Counted from the first letter of the stretch, positions 26,290 through 39,532 are shown. The stretch is DNA of 64,000 nucleotides from Theristus sp. LFF4_11 (GCA_030248135.1 JASANC010004071.1:177880-241879), one strand, 5' to 3'. Notes: generated by a model not told the origin, from the sequence alone. Translations and numbers: made by a program.

Positions 26290-27350
26290 GCTGTTGGTTG
26301 TGTACAGAGCGCAGAGAGTGTGCGTGCGTTTCTCAATGCTGTTTCTCGCTACGCAACCGCACAAGCACACACACAATGAAAAATGCATTCATATATTCTC
26401 TCTGTGCGCTGTGTGTCCGTCCGACCAACGCAAGCAAGCAGCCCATAATGCTTGTGCTGTCACGAGCAGTGCTCTGTGTGTGTACGTTATAATGCTGCAT
26501 ATAACGCACGTACACGTCCGCCCAATAAATACACAATGTAATATGAAATGTGCAGCCGCAATATCGACACACACCAGTGTGCGTGTACCGTGTGCGTACA
26601 TGTATGTCTGTGTGTGTGTGTGTGTGTGTGTGCGAGCTTGTGGGCGTGTGTTATGTGTTTTATCAGCTGCGTGTGCATATTATGTCTTCGTGTACTGTTG
26701 TTGTTGGCGGCCATGCGCGCGTGTTATTGTGTCTCTGCGCGTTGTTGTTGTTGGCGAGTACGCACGTGTAATTATTATGTTCGTGCGTGCGTGTTGTTGT
26801 TCGGGTAAAAGCAACCGCACAGAGACGCGCTGTATCGGCCGACTTGCCTGCGTAGTCGCGTGGGTCGACACACACACACACGTTTGTGTGCGTTTGTTGC
26901 TGTGTATGTGTGCATTTTTATTCGCTCTCTCGGGCGACCGGAGCGAAAACGTGTCCACAAACGCAGCGCGCAAATGCAGACAATCGATATGTGCAATTGT
27001 ACGCGCGAAAATGTGTGTGCTCACAGCAGAACAGCTCATGCGTCCCGCATCTGGTGATCGCGCACACACACGGGGTTATGTCGATTTTCACGACTATGCA
27101 GAACACATTTTCTCGTGTTCATTGTGCGATCATGCACTTGCGGTGCTTCTGTTGCTGTTGTCAGTGACGATTGTGCCCTTCGATGCCCTCATAGTGGCAC
27201 AACACATGTGCAACGCACTCAGTCACTGTTGTTCAACCTCACGAGACTCCACACAAACATAAACACGCACACACGCAGCACTCCAAACCACCCGATCACG
27301 AGTTGCTGTTGTGTTTTTGCTCGTGTGGTTTCTCACATAAACTTGTACAG
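26290..27350. repeat. TG/CA-rich low-complexity block
   Basis: Interrupted TG, TGCG and CACA tracts, with a pure (TG)12 run at 26609-26632 and alternating purine-pyrimidine sequence over most of 1 kb. A 322-codon stop-free frame crosses it, but it starts on TTG, is Cys/Val-rich and reflects base composition. Long alternating TG tracts can adopt Z-DNA. Confidence 0.7.
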
Positions 27351-27844
27351 CGGCACAATACTTCAACCAAACCGAGAGTTTTTCTGACGGTCGTGACACA
27401 ACACGTTAAAGTCATCTCTTTCTCATTCTTCGAAAATCACATTTTCAAATTCGATGAAAAACAAAAAGCAAAAGACAGAGTGTGTTGTATTTTGCATTGG
27501 TTAAAACTGTAAAACCTCTGTTGTTGAACCAATGTTTTGCATTTTTTTCAAAGAAGAAAAACAATTAATCGCTTCATGTCAACAAACTTGTGTGGACTTT
27601 ATCAACGCTGAAAAGCAGTCATAAGAATAAAAATTGAACACACACCCGTTGCTCAACTTATCTGATAAGCAAAATGAAACAGCAACACAGTCCAGGCCAC
27701 GACACAAAGCTTCTAAAGGTATCGTATCGTCGTAACATTAACCGACACTACGCCCAATTATTAAAAAAGTTAAACAGACGGAACAACAACAACAAACATA
27801 CATGTATCAACGAGATTACCCATTGAGTATCACAGAAATGTCAC

Positions 27845-30800
27845 TCAGAACTTCAGCTTTTCAAACACATTTTGCAGCCCTTCGTCGCACAACTGCGCCT
27901 TCAACTCGCTGACGCGCTCCCCAAAATCGTCACCTTCTATGGCCAACTGACCAACAAGATTGTTCAACTTTTGCAAATCAGGGCGATTCTGAAAATCATT
28001 TTAGCATTTCATAAAAAGAAAAGAAATGACCTGAAACAAGACATTCCGAACAAGAGAAGAATGGTTTTTGAACTGAGAAATGTCACTGTACAACCTGGTC
28101 CAATTTGAACTGCATCACTGGAAACCCAGCCTGCTTTAGCGGCTCAACCATTTGACCACGGCTGTGTTGCGATCGCAAAAACGATACAAATACCAAACGA
28201 GCCGGATACACCTCTTTGCTGTACTTTGCGAACATCTCTTGGAACCTATGAAGTAATATTTTTGCACAATGAATAATTACAATTGCCTGTGCTTGAATAG
28301 TCAAACAGACACCATTGCAACTCATCAGTAACACCAAAAGCGACCTGTAACTTTTGCCATCCCTGCAGCTCCAGCTTGTGTTCTCTTCCTCATCCGTGCA
28401 AATGATGAATGTTTTCACGGCTTTTTTCTTTTCGTACAACGGTCCAAGTGCCGACGCGTGACTGGTTGCACCGACTGTTTTCGTCACCATGGCCAGCTCA
28501 AGCACCTAAAACGTGCATTAGAGAAATATGCATATGACGTCCGGTTTCACCGTTGAAACAACGAGAACAAACCTCAGCAACGGTCTTCGGTATGAACTTC
28601 GGTTTGATCGGTTGGTTGCTGAAGAACACCAATTCGGCGTTGGTCAGTGCACGCAGAAAACTGGCAATAATGGTGGAGGTTTGGATGGCAACGTCCATGC
28701 TAGCTGATGCGTCACCAATTACGACAACTGGAGATTCCAGTTGCAGACTGAAATACAATATAATTTTCTGTCTCCTGGTCGCAACCAGCGGGTCTCACCC
28801 AAACGTGGTAAGACAGTGTATTTTTTTACTTAGTCATACTGTAGGCCCTCGTTTGTGGAGCCAGGAAGCCGCTTTTATACAGTGAAAACCGCATATGAGT
28901 TTAGATGCAGTGGTGAGTGGACCGATTCAAAACAGGCCAAATCTCTTCAGGCGCACCGAATGTCGTTCAACATCGCCTCAGCGAACGGCATGATCTTCGG
29001 GTAGAACGGTGCTGCCTCGGCATTCTCGCCCGACCGCCGTTTGCGCATCATCAGCAGCCGCTCCATCAATTTCCCATAGGGCAGCGTCACTCGTTCGCCG
29101 TTGTTCAATCGCTCGGCAATGACTGAATCGACCTCTGGCGTGCTCAGATCCTCGTAGTCCCTAAAATTGAGCAAAAAACTGCAAACTTGAGCGGATAGTA
29201 AAAAACATAAATCCACGCGCACTTGTTTTTTTTGCACAACTATAGATATTTTTGACAAACAAGAACAAGAACAAGCCGGTGAGTCAGTAAATGTCTGGTC
29301 AAAAACTGAAATTCAAATTCAAAATCAATGTGGCACTAAAAGCACACATTAACAAGCTGAACGAAATAAGCCATACAAACGGTGGAAAAAGAAATCGACC
29401 GATAAATGAAATGCTCACCAAATCAAAGTGTCAAGATCGCTGGTATATTTTGCAATTCTAAGTTTCGAGTGATCATTCAGCGATGCGGCCATTGGCTTCA
29501 CGTGCGCAAACGGCACATCGACCGTCTTGATGTATTCGTTCACGTTGTCACCAGTCAACCCGACGCAGTTCGCCGCCAGCGTGCCGTCTGGCGCCTGGCC
29601 GCTCTCGAACGCGTAACTCAGGAACCATGGAGCTTGCGGGAAATTCTGCAGAGTCATCACAGTTGACAGCTGCTTTAATTACTCAAACAAGATGCGATAA
29701 TCGGTTGCATCAATCCTATGGTTGATACGTGTTATTTATTTTGTTTTGTGTTGCTTAGCGCAGGAACGTTCATGAACAAAAATGAATGCGGAACCCAACT
29801 CTTTTTGTTTTGCTTAAAAGTTGAATGAAATCGTTACCAGCTTTTTGTCAACAAATAAAAAAAACAACATGATGTTTCAAACGCTTTTTCACCTTTTGCG
29901 GGTGCAGATGGACCACATCAGCCAATTGAGTCCATGTAGATTTTGGCAGATGCAACGCGAAGAACTCAAGACGTTCTGCAGGGATGCTGGCCGTCCACTT
30001 GCGGATGTGTCGTGCGACCGCTCCACTGACCGAACCTTTCGGTGGTTTGTCACGTGTGAAATTGTGACTGAAAAATAGAAAATTCCTTTTGAAACTCCAT
30101 TGTGCTGATTCAAAAACAAAACATGAAATGAAGTCGACAAGAAAAGCCAGAAATTTTCAACATCTTTGGAAAAGGCACAAAACATTGGAAGAAAACGTGC
30201 ATTCGCTTTTTCATCTCGACGATCTTGCGGCCGAGTCTACTTTTTCCCTTTTTTCCGGCCGTGTTCATCAGCTGCTTTGTGCGAGCGATGCGTTTCTCTT
30301 CAGCGCGGCCACGTCGACCGGCATCCAACAGCGTGACTGTTTTTAAAACCTGCACATAAACGGGATTGTGTCCACTGTTCATACTGCCATGGATTTTTGT
30401 TTGCGAAATCTCAAGAATTCGAAAACGTAAAAAAACCTATTTCAGTGTTACTCGCCTCAACCACGCCAAACTCCGTGTCCGATTTCAGCAGCAAATCGAC
30501 CAGTTCGTGGTCGTGTCTTGCCATGGCGGCCGCTAACGCCCGCACTTTGCCAACTAAATACAAACTGGATTTGTTTTTTTAAATTTGTTTCGTTGTTGTT
30601 TTTTTATTTTTCCACAAATTAAGCAAACAAACGTTGGGTAAAGTTAACTTTTCTGATTAAGATTCTTCCACACAACCTTGCAGCAGTTCCACGCCGCTTG
30701 TCTTCAGCAGCACCATTGTCGCCAGGTACGTCCATTTGTCGTGTTCCTGTGAGTCGAAATGCGCCTGAAACGAGCACCCGGCGTCCAGGAACAGTCGCTT

Positions 30801-31367
30801 GTAGTCTGCGATGTTCGTTGCATCAAATGGTGCCTGAAGAAGCAAACACTTTGACTACTGACAATTTTTTTTCAGTTAAAACCCAGATAGTGGACAAAAA
30901 AATATGTAAAATGGTCGGTTATAAGGTCGATATTGAGAAAAATTTTGCATCTTTGAAAGAGGAGGGGGTATCTGTTCGCTAAAGGGGGTGGGGTGTCAGG
31001 GTTTGAACGGGTGTGGGTCCCTCAGTTCTTCCCAGGACCTCCTCATCTTCGCTATTGGCCAATGAGATTATATTTACAAAGGCAGTGGGGGGGCGAAAAA
31101 AAAGTAAGTCGCATGGTTTTCGTTTTTTGAAACAAAAAAACGAAAAAGCAATCTCACAGAAGTCTAAAATTACCGCAAAAACTCCCGTATCTTTTTCTGA
31201 ACAAAAACAAAGAACAAATGTACCACAGGAATGGATGATGTGCCGGTCGATGCCCGATGTCGCCGACGGCCTGCACGTGGCGCACGCCGACCTTGTTGAC
31301 GTCGAGCCCCTGCTCCACCTCGACCACCACCACCACGACCACGACCCCTGCCTCGAATTGGTGCCAT
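27845..31367 (-). CDS. RGG-tailed VWA-domain protein, about 11 exons, about 590 residues
   Basis: Exons: 31224-31367 (ATG), 30677-30833, 30456-30553, about 30201-30349, 29893-30067, 29419-29645, 28957-29160, 28573-28747, 28345-28505, 28095-28245, 27845-27988 (TGA). The last eight join with GT-AG sites and matching phase, apart from the 30201 donor. Exon 1 encodes RGRGRGRGGGGRGG and more Arg/Gly, typical of RNA-binding tails. The middle contains FTRDKPPKG, AVARHIRKW, ERLEFFALHLP and LMERLLMMRKRRS. The C-terminal VWA domain has all MIDAS parts: DASASM, then GATSHAS, then CTDEEEN. RGG plus helical region plus C-terminal VWA recalls Ro60/TROVE RNA-binding proteins, but the middle does not clearly match TROVE, so this is inference. 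It may belong to a conserved uncharacterised eukaryotic VWA family. Exons 3 and 4 need GC donors to keep frame. Confidence 0.82.
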
Positions 31368-32002
31368 TTAATTGAATTCAATTTTTAATGGACAATATTT
31401 CGTCGCTTCAAATGACAAAAATTTAAACGCTAAAAGTGCAAAAGAAACACGTTTCTGAACAAAAACTAAAACAACAAAGCCTTGTTTGTGAAACTTTTTC
31501 AAAGAACCAAACAACACACGAATAGTCCGTTTGTGTTTGGCGTGTTCTTCTCTGTTGCCGCGCGACTAAAATACACGGAATATAAAGCACACACGGATGA
31601 CAAAGCTTTATGTTGGCCAAAGTATGGAACAACGAAAGCCACAGTGACACGTCATATCATTGCACCATCAAGGGAAAAATTACTGCGGATTTCGTAAGAT
31701 TTTTATGATGCAATATAAAAAAGAAACCAGAAATTTCATGTTAAAATTTATTGGCAATAACTTGACAGTTCTGTAAAAACAATAGAAAATTGTTTACCAA
31801 TAATTGCTCCGATCATGTTGCGTGCGGAAAAACTTCAAGATAAGATTTGATACTTGGAAAATCATGGTGTTTGATTACACCTGCAGTACCAGACCATTTT
31901 TTACATTCTCTACAGAAACAGTCAGTTTGTGGCATAACATTTAGTGTCTGGTTTTTTGTGCTTTACAAATTATAAAATATCATCTAAGAATGCGGGAGAC
32001 GC

Positions 32003-32015
32003 ATATAAAAGGAGG
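32003..32015 (+). promoter_or_regulatory. TATA-like box upstream of the satellite array
   Basis: CATATAAAAGGAGG is a strong TATA-box match lying about 85 bp before the first satellite unit. No gene is recognised downstream, so a promoter role is unproven. Confidence 0.3.
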
Positions 32016-32090
32016 AATATGGCTCTGTGTAAGCAGTGAGAGACTTGGCTCGACAACACTTTTCAAGTCTCTGATGTGGTACACACGGAC

Positions 32091-32690
32091 GCCCGAAATC
32101 GTCACGATTCAGTATCTAGAGTTGCTCACATAAAAAACTAACCCAAAATCCGTGATCAGCGCATTGAATTACCCTGCAAAACACCGTTTTCTTGTTTTTT
32201 TTCATTTCTGGACCGATTTCGCCAATTTCCACGGCCGATTCGGCCGAAATCGTCACGATTCAGTGTCTAGAGTTGCTCACATAAAAAACTAACCCAAAAT
32301 CCGTGATCAGCGTTTTGAATTACCCTGGAAAAGTTCGTTTTCTTTTTTTTCATTTCTGGACCGATTTCGCCAATTTCCACGGCCGATTCGGCCGAAATCG
32401 TCACGATTCAGTGTCTAGAGTTTCTCACATAAAAAACTAACCCAAAATCCGTAATCAGCGCATTGAATTACCCTGGAAAACACCGTTTTCTTGTTTTTCA
32501 TTTCTGGACCGATTTCGCCAATTTCCACGGCCGATTCGGCCGAAATCGTCACGATTCAGTGTCTAGAGTTGCTCACATAAAAAACTAACCCAAAATCCGT
32601 GTTCAGCACATTGAATTACCCTGGAAAACTTTGTTTTCTTGTTTTTCATTTCTTGACCGATTTCGCCAATTTCCACGGCCGATTCGCCCG
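32091..32690. repeat. Satellite array 1, about 148-151 bp unit, four copies
   Basis: Units start CGAAATCGTCACGATTCAG at 32094, 32245, 32393 and 32541; a fifth diverged start is at 32689. Each contains CTCACATAAAAAACTAACCC, AATTACCCTGGAAAA and CCACGGCCGATTCGG. The copies are nearly identical, indicating recent expansion or gene conversion. Confidence 0.95.
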
Positions 32691-32699
32691 AAATGGTCA

Positions 32700-33175
32700 T
32701 GATTCAGTATCTAGAGATGCTCGAGGCAAAAAATTAACTTAATTTCCAAAATCTCCGGATGGAATTACCCCAGGAAACAATTTTGTTCGACTGTGAAAAT
32801 GCCGCAGGTAAAAATTGAAAGCGCGAACACATGTAACCAGGTCAAAACCTACGAACCTTTAAAAATGCCTAATTTTTTACCCAAATAAAGGTTGGAGCAA
32901 AAAAGTAGCTAGATTTTCAAAATCTACAGATGAAATTACACCAGGAAACTTTTTTGTTCGGTTATGGAACAACTTCAGGCAAAAATTGAAAGGGCGAACA
33001 CTTAAAACCCGGTGAAAACCCTGCGAACTTTTAAAAATGCCCAATTTTTACTCAAAAACAGGGTCTGGGCAAAAAATTATCCCAATTTTCAAAATCTCCG
33101 GGTGGAATTACCTCAGGAAACATTTTTGTTCGGCTATGAAAATGCCCCAGTTAAAAATTTAAAGGGCGAACACGT
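32700..33175. repeat. Satellite array 2, about 170-bp unit, three diverged copies
   Basis: Units starting near 32731, 32902 and 33071 share TCAAAATCT(C/A)C, GAATTAC(C/A)(C/T)CAGGAAAC, TTTTGTTCG and AAAGGGCGAACAC blocks. They join array 1 directly and share the GAATTACCC...GGAAA core with it, so the two units probably have a common ancestor. Confidence 0.85.
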
Positions 33176-33489
33176 CTTGATGATATAGCTGAAAAAAAAG
33201 GAGAAACAAGAATAAGTAGGTAACCAAGATTTCAGAATAGGTTTTTCGTGTCTACAACGGACGTAAAGAAGTCTGGTGGAATTTTCTCTTCGGCACAGTT
33301 TGCAACCACTGCAGGTCTTTTTGTGTGCACAGTAACAGGTTTGCAGCATGTATGTTCGTAGCTGCAGGACAGCGACTAAATTTTGAAAACCCGCGCAGGT
33401 CCATATTCAGCCATATAATGCGTGATGCGCTGTCCGCTCGCTTCGCTCGCTCGCGCATCCGCATGATACGGCATCCCTTTTTTGACGCA

Positions 33490-33580
33490 AGTACAATATG
33501 GCCGAATAAATAAGGCAGTTCTTGCATTCTCCATCAAGGCGGGATCAGTCGCAGACTAGAAGTTGTCTTTTTCAAAAATG
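33490..33580. mobile_element. Fragment of family E element
   Basis: GGCCGAATAAATAAG, ATCAAGGCG and GATCAGTCGCAGACT recur in order with the interior of the element at 21476-22364 (about 22104-22175). No ends are preserved. Confidence 0.6.
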
Positions 33581-36500
33581 CCAAGGTGTGTGCAAGGGAG
33601 AAAGAATGAACAGAATAGCACGAAGAATCAATTGTTAAAAACACGTCAAATTTAACACACAATTGTTTTCTGAAGGTCTTTTTTCATTCATTCAATTTCG
33701 CGGTTTCCTTGCACCCTGAAAAATGCTAAAAAGTTACCATGTTTATTCGGCCATTCCGTAGAAAGAGGATAATAAAATATACCACAGCGTTTACTTTGTG
33801 ACTGTCGTTTCACGTAGTTTGTGAACACAGCCGCCAGCGGTCGCCGCAGTCAACGTTTACAATTACAAACGAAACGACCAGCGAGCGAGGACTGTGCCTT
33901 ATGTTTTTGAAATCGCCCTTCCCTACGTTGAGTGACGTTTTGCTGTCACAAGCGCCAGCATATGTCGCTGCTCGCTGTGTGTTTGCTGTCATGTTTGTTT
34001 GTTGCTCTTGTCAATCGGATTTTAAAGAAAAAACCGCCGTGTGTTCTGTGTATCTCTTTTCACACTGGATCTATCAATGTCAACGCACTTTTGCGGTTTT
34101 CGGTCTCACCGTAGATTAATGTGTGTGACCAACAAAGATTTTGTCTAGTAATTCAGCATTTTGGTGTGGTTTTGACTGCGGTCTACTGTAGCTAGGTACA
34201 CTAAATTTAAAAATTGCACACTTTTACAGAACTCATGTCAACTCTGTTTAATCATAGTTTTTTGAGGTTGAGTTACCGTCCAGCGTTCCGGAGTCGCCAC
34301 GGTCTTCGTGTACAGGGTGCGAATGCACAAAAAATAGTTTCCTAGCTCTCACGGTGTTCGTACGTATGCAGCCCACAAAGCAAAACAAAACTGACGCTGA
34401 ACATTTTCCATTCGTGTGTCTGCTGTTTTTGCCCAGTTTTCATTTCTGCTCCTTTGTGTGCGCCCGCGCTTTGCAAAGAGCCGCGCAGTCAGTGTGCGGT
34501 CGGGGCTGGTTTTTTTGCACGCCAGAACTAATGACCAGACATTATTTTCATTTTCGGCAACGAACTGTCACATGCTACAGCCTTACCATCCTTACCATTG
34601 AACCGGCCATCCCATCCTTTTTGCTTTGTATCTTTGTGCGTCAAACTTACAGTCGAACATCGAAACTCGAAACCTCCAGAGTGCGCGGTATCCACCGTGT
34701 TATTGTCTTGACGCGATATTGTACCGCTTATACCAAATCGTATCGTACGTTACTTTTCGTTCATTTTCTTTTGTTTTCATCGTGAGCATTTTCCCTGATA
34801 ATCACGTAAGTTTTCAGAACGTATACAATGATTTCTCGATCGGATTCGGTATGAACCGAACACCGTCTGCTCAGTGTTTTTTGCGTTTCATTCGACAGTC
34901 TGCCTGCACTGCACATCACCAAAAACGCAGCAACACCATTATTCATTTTTTGTCGTTCTCGTTCAGCTTCATTCTTTTTGTTTTTCCGCTCAGTGTTCAG
35001 CTTTTCGTTTTTTCTTATACTTTTTTTATCAAGATACCGCACATTTTTTGCTGACAACAACATGAAAGTTCAAACACCGCCATATATGGTTTGGACGTGA
35101 GAACACGCCGCTGCTGCATTCTGGTGTGGCCATGTTTTTGAAAAATGTTTCTATTCATCCGAAATGAAACATTTTCAACCACCAAATGAAACATGTTCAA
35201 AAAAACGCACCAAAAAGGTTGCCCCAGGATGAAACACAAAATGTCCTATTCTGCCCCCAAAGGTGCCGTTTATTGATGCTCATTTGTCTAAAAGCGCAAG
35301 ATGTACACAAAAAGCGGTTGAAAAAACCTCCACCCCGCGGGTTTTCGGCCAGTCTGGCGCTACATCGTGCTTTGTGTTCCAGCTGCATAACGGGTGGTGA
35401 TTTGTTTCGCTGACTAAGATGATTTTTTGCAAACTTTGTATTGTGGGAAACGTGTTATTTTGGTGAGTCGCATTCAGTCATCGTGGAACTGCTCAGAGCA
35501 TTCGAGTTTTTGCATTTTGTTGTTGCTGAAGTAAAAGAACAATTTTGATTGTGAGTTTTATGTTGAACTGTTTGATTGTTTCATGTAATCCTGCGTGCCC
35601 AGGACCGATCAGCGCAAAAGCCGTGATGCTCACAAATGACAAGTCGCCAGCACAGGTGTTTGTGAGCTACTTGACCTGCAAGCTGACTGAATAACAACGT
35701 GCAAGCACTGTTTCTAGCGGTTTCGCCTGGTAAGCGTCTCTGGAATGTCACTCACAAGAACTTTCATGTTTTGTTCTCATGTAAATTCAAGTCATCGTCG
35801 ACAATTGGCAGTATCTGAAATGAGCGCATCGCTGATTGGTCGTTTGTGCTCAGTTGCATGGCCAGTCAGCGCAAAAAAACCTTTACATTTTGAACACAGC
35901 AAATACTCCGTGTTTTGTGTTTGCCCTGTAGCCAATTCGGTTCACGGCTTTCTCTCCTCCCCTTTTTTCCAATCATCATCTTCAGTGGATCGGATCGTCC
36001 AATGGTGGTGTCGTGCTGCATATTTTACTCGCTGGTCTCGCTCTCTCCCAAAAATATTCTCCATCATAAAACATGTGTCGTCTGAAAATGTCCATCCACA
36101 TTTTGTACATATACGTTGTGTGTTGTCGTATATTGTTCAGATGTATGCCGGTGTTGTTGTTGTGGTTGTTGTGATGGCTGCTGCTGCCGCGCGCGTGGTG
36201 GACGCTCTGTGGGGTAATAAATTTCTTGGCGCACAGATAAAATATTGCTCTTTTTAATCGCGGGACGCGTTTTGTGCTGCACCGCGCGTATATATGTGCA
36301 TATCTGCATTGCAAAATGTTCGCATTGCGTTTTGCGTTTTAAAAAAACACTCTGCTCACTCCGGTACATGCCAACTGTGGAGTTATCAGCGGAGTTTTGC
36401 CTAAAAATCATCATTGAAATTGATCGAAAATTGGCAATTTCTGATTGACGCATTCCAGCACACCGTCACGGGGTGCAGCACAGCTCGGCGTTCGGTCTGA

Positions 36501-37352
36501 TGGAGTGAGAGATCGTGCCAAGACCTTTTACGGTACATACAACGAGATCAGTAATCGTGGCAATTTTTGGAAATGGACAGAGGTTGGAGAGAAGACTTCA
36601 GCATTGGGCAGTTTTTTGGCGAAATGTGTCCATAACATTGTTTAGATTTTTCAGCCCGAAAAGCACATCGCAAATACGGTGGACTTTGAACTCAAACCTC
36701 TGTCCACCGGTAAAATATGGAGGTATTATGCTGAGCAATATCATTATCTAATTTAGCATCAACCCGTTTGGAATTATTTTCAATTCACTCTGCTGTCACC
36801 CACCCAACAAGCCCTAAAAGTGGGTCCCGCCCCCTAATTCATTTCAGTCGCATCAAAATCTGATTGCATCGATGCTTCTCTTGCATTGATCATCAATTTC
36901 AAATGTTATACGATGATACTCACAGGCTGCCACGCCTTTCAGCTAATAATAGATTTTGTTCAACCCCTGATTGGCAACATTTTGATCTGGTAGAAATGAC
37001 AAAGTTGCGGCCAATCGGAGCATTGCAGTTTTGAACAGTGAACAATAATAAACGAAGTTTTGTAATTGTTTGCCTGACAGTAAACACGAACAGTATCAAT
37101 CAGTTAGTCAGTCATACAGCCCCGGTGGGTGTCACTCCTTCCGCCGGCAACACGTAATTCTGATGTGTGCTTGCGGTTGCATGTTCAGCATTTGCACAGC
37201 CTCAGCTGCAAAACAATGCTGCGCCACATAACAGACCATAGTGATCACCGGTGCTCATAGGAGCCGGTTCTTGGTGGGGTTCCGCTGAAAAATAGGAAAA
37301 AAACGATTTCATTTCCAGATGACCAGAAGTCAATATCTTAGCTTAACTAGCA

Positions 37353-37545
37353 CGCTAAAAAAGTTGTCCAAACAGGTGTCCTGTGTGCTGTCCGCTTTGT
37401 TGTCCCGCGTTGTGTCCGTTTGTCCCGGAAATCAAAGTGTCCCGAAAAGGCAGAGTTGTGATGTTGCCACCTATACTTCCGGGACACCGCGCGGGGTACC
37501 AGACCACTTTTCGGTGGTGTCTTTGACAAATTGTCCGTGGTATCG
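37353..37545. mobile_element. MITE family B (GTGTCC repeat)
   Basis: It starts CGCTAAAAAAGTTGTCC and CAGGTGTCC and contains GGGACACCGCGCGG. The right end is degraded. It lies about 2 kb upstream of the Frizzled start. Confidence 0.55.
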
Positions 37546-39532
37546 GTGTGGTCTGATGAAATGCAATCTGACACGTTTTTTTGAAGTGACTATAGCGCGT
37601 TTGCACCGGCCACCGATGAGCCGGTTTCTGTGTGCGTAGCTGAAAAGGCAAATGGGAAATTGGAATCCGTATGCATGACGCGCACCGCTCCTTTGCCGCT
37701 TGCAAGCATGCGCGCACACCGCCGTGCTGCGTTTTGTTTGTCGGTCGGTTGTTGGTGTCTGTGTCGGTGTTGTTCGGTTTCTGTGTGTGTGTTGTGTTGC
37801 GTCTCATTCTTTGATGACGAGTCTCATGATGATGAGCATATCAAGCTCATTTCCTTGCTCGTTGCCGCATAATAAGTAAAGTGAATGTTACGCGTCTGCA
37901 TGATTCACTGTACATACACTGCATATGGTGCAAACTCGCTCATATGAACGGCACCAACCGTACTGGGTCTCAACACGATTTTGATGCTTTCGTTGCTTTT
38001 GATGCTTGCTTTTGGTGTTTATCGCGGAAAGAGGAAATCACATTACACTTTCGTTCGTTATCGCCAACCTCACGACCCACGACCATGGGAAAAAGAGCAG
38101 CGAGCTGCAACTCATCACGTGTTCCAGGTTAACTCAAAAGGTTAACACCGCACCCAGGACTCGAGTGTTTTCTATTTTCTTACATTTTGCAATGTGTGGC
38201 ACGCACATGTAGGTACATGTTACATGGATGTTTGAAATGTAGTATGAACGGACAATGTTTTCTGTTCAGTTCTGCCCTGCACCAAAGTTTAGCCGAAAAA
38301 GCTCCTGGCATCTTCAATTATGTGCAGCCTGATTAGCATATATCTATAGGTATAGACCACACTGTATATCTCAGACAAAAACTCTGGTTTCTTTGGCCTT
38401 GTGCTCATGACGTAAATGCACAATCTCTCATAGTCTGACGCACTGATACACTGATACGCATATACATTTGTATGTGCAAAGGTGAAGCTGAAAATTAGCT
38501 TTCATTGTTGCCAGTTATCGAGCTTCAATCAACATTTTTTGCATCGTCCCGTTTCATATTTACATAAAACGTGCGCTAACTTTTTGAACGAGTTCTTTGA
38601 ACCTATAAACGGTTTTTTAAAGGAAACATCTAATTCTAAACATCCATGCACAACATAACAAGTAAGCGACTTTTGTCGGTTTTGTTTCTTTCCAAATCAG
38701 CTACGGACATTGTATCTCCGCGTTTTCTCACGGCGTTGCTTTCCCCCATTCAAAAATAGGATTGTATTTCTGATGTGCTTTGTTTCGTTACCTATTGTAA
38801 TTTTATAATTCATTATTTTTCCAAAACTGGAATCGTATTATCCACCCCAGATTGTTCCGCACACAATCCGGGCAAGTTTTGCTTTTCATTGCGCTTTTCA
38901 TTTCCTTTACATTTCAATATATCGTCTATTCCTTTCTCGATTTTCCTTTCTGTCCGGCCAAATGAACACACACACAATGAAAACAGCACACAATAACAGC
39001 GCGCGTGTTTGCTAGATGGGCTCGTCCGTACACGCAAATTCAATTTTTGCTCGAAACACACAAAGGAACAAAAACCTTTCAAGCTTAAAGAAAATTGGGA
39101 AACACGCACTGGCCTGGCCGTTAAGGAAGATTTGCACACAGACAAACACAGTTTGTAATGCGCGAAAAGTAAAACTTTTGACTACCGTGTTTGGGTTGAC
39201 TTGTTCAGCATAAAAACATCGAGCTCTGCACCAGTCTTTCCTCCATGTATCCGTCGGTTAGTTCAGTTTCAGTGCAAGCTTCAGTTGTTTCCGTTTCTAA
39301 CAGTTGCGAACATGTGAAATAAGACAACCGAATCGGTTTGCAGTGATTTGCTGCTGCGTCAAGCACTCATCATTCGACCAATCAAGCTGCACGTGTCGTA
39401 TATGACTTTTCAAAATGCGCAGTGAGCTGTTATGTTTTGCGCCACCAAGTCGGGACCAACCAAGGCAAACTCTCACCAAAGAAACTTCCATTCCAGAGAT
39501 AAAAATAGTTTTCGATATACGCGGGTGAACAC

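Larger units (their letters stand above)
20622..27844. other. Spacer between the ZFAND gene and the VWA gene
   Basis: It holds a TIR element (21476-22364), an (ACG)n tract at about 23608-23627, a (TGC)n tract near 26235 and a TG-rich block (26290-27350). Frames at 23217-23471 and 24797-25006 (plus) begin with or near ATG and are not repetitive, but neither resembles a known family. No conserved gene is visible. Confidence 0.5.
31368..39532. other. Spacer between the VWA gene and Frizzled; no confident gene
   Basis: It contains two satellite arrays (32091-33175), a fragment of family E (about 33490-33580) and a family B MITE (37353-37545). Between 33600 and 37300 and between 37900 and 39500 I see AT-rich unique-looking sequence without conserved coding. 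Frames of up to 170 codons (35745-36257, 34354-34785) have no family resemblance or splice context. Near 36580-36715, GGACAGAGGTT and its complement AACCTCTGTCC form a widely spaced inverted pair. Confidence 0.5.

Noticed and set aside
26294..27262. A 322-codon plus-strand open frame
   Set aside because: It begins on TTG, is dominated by Cys/Val from TG repeats, and similar open frames exist on the other strand. Composition explains it.
32091..33175. Possible CRISPR-like array
   Set aside because: Whole units of about 150-170 bp repeat without unique spacers, and the window is eukaryotic. It is a tandem satellite.
35745..36257. 170-codon plus-strand frame
   Set aside because: No family resemblance and no splice context; the second half is driven by GTT/GTG repeats.
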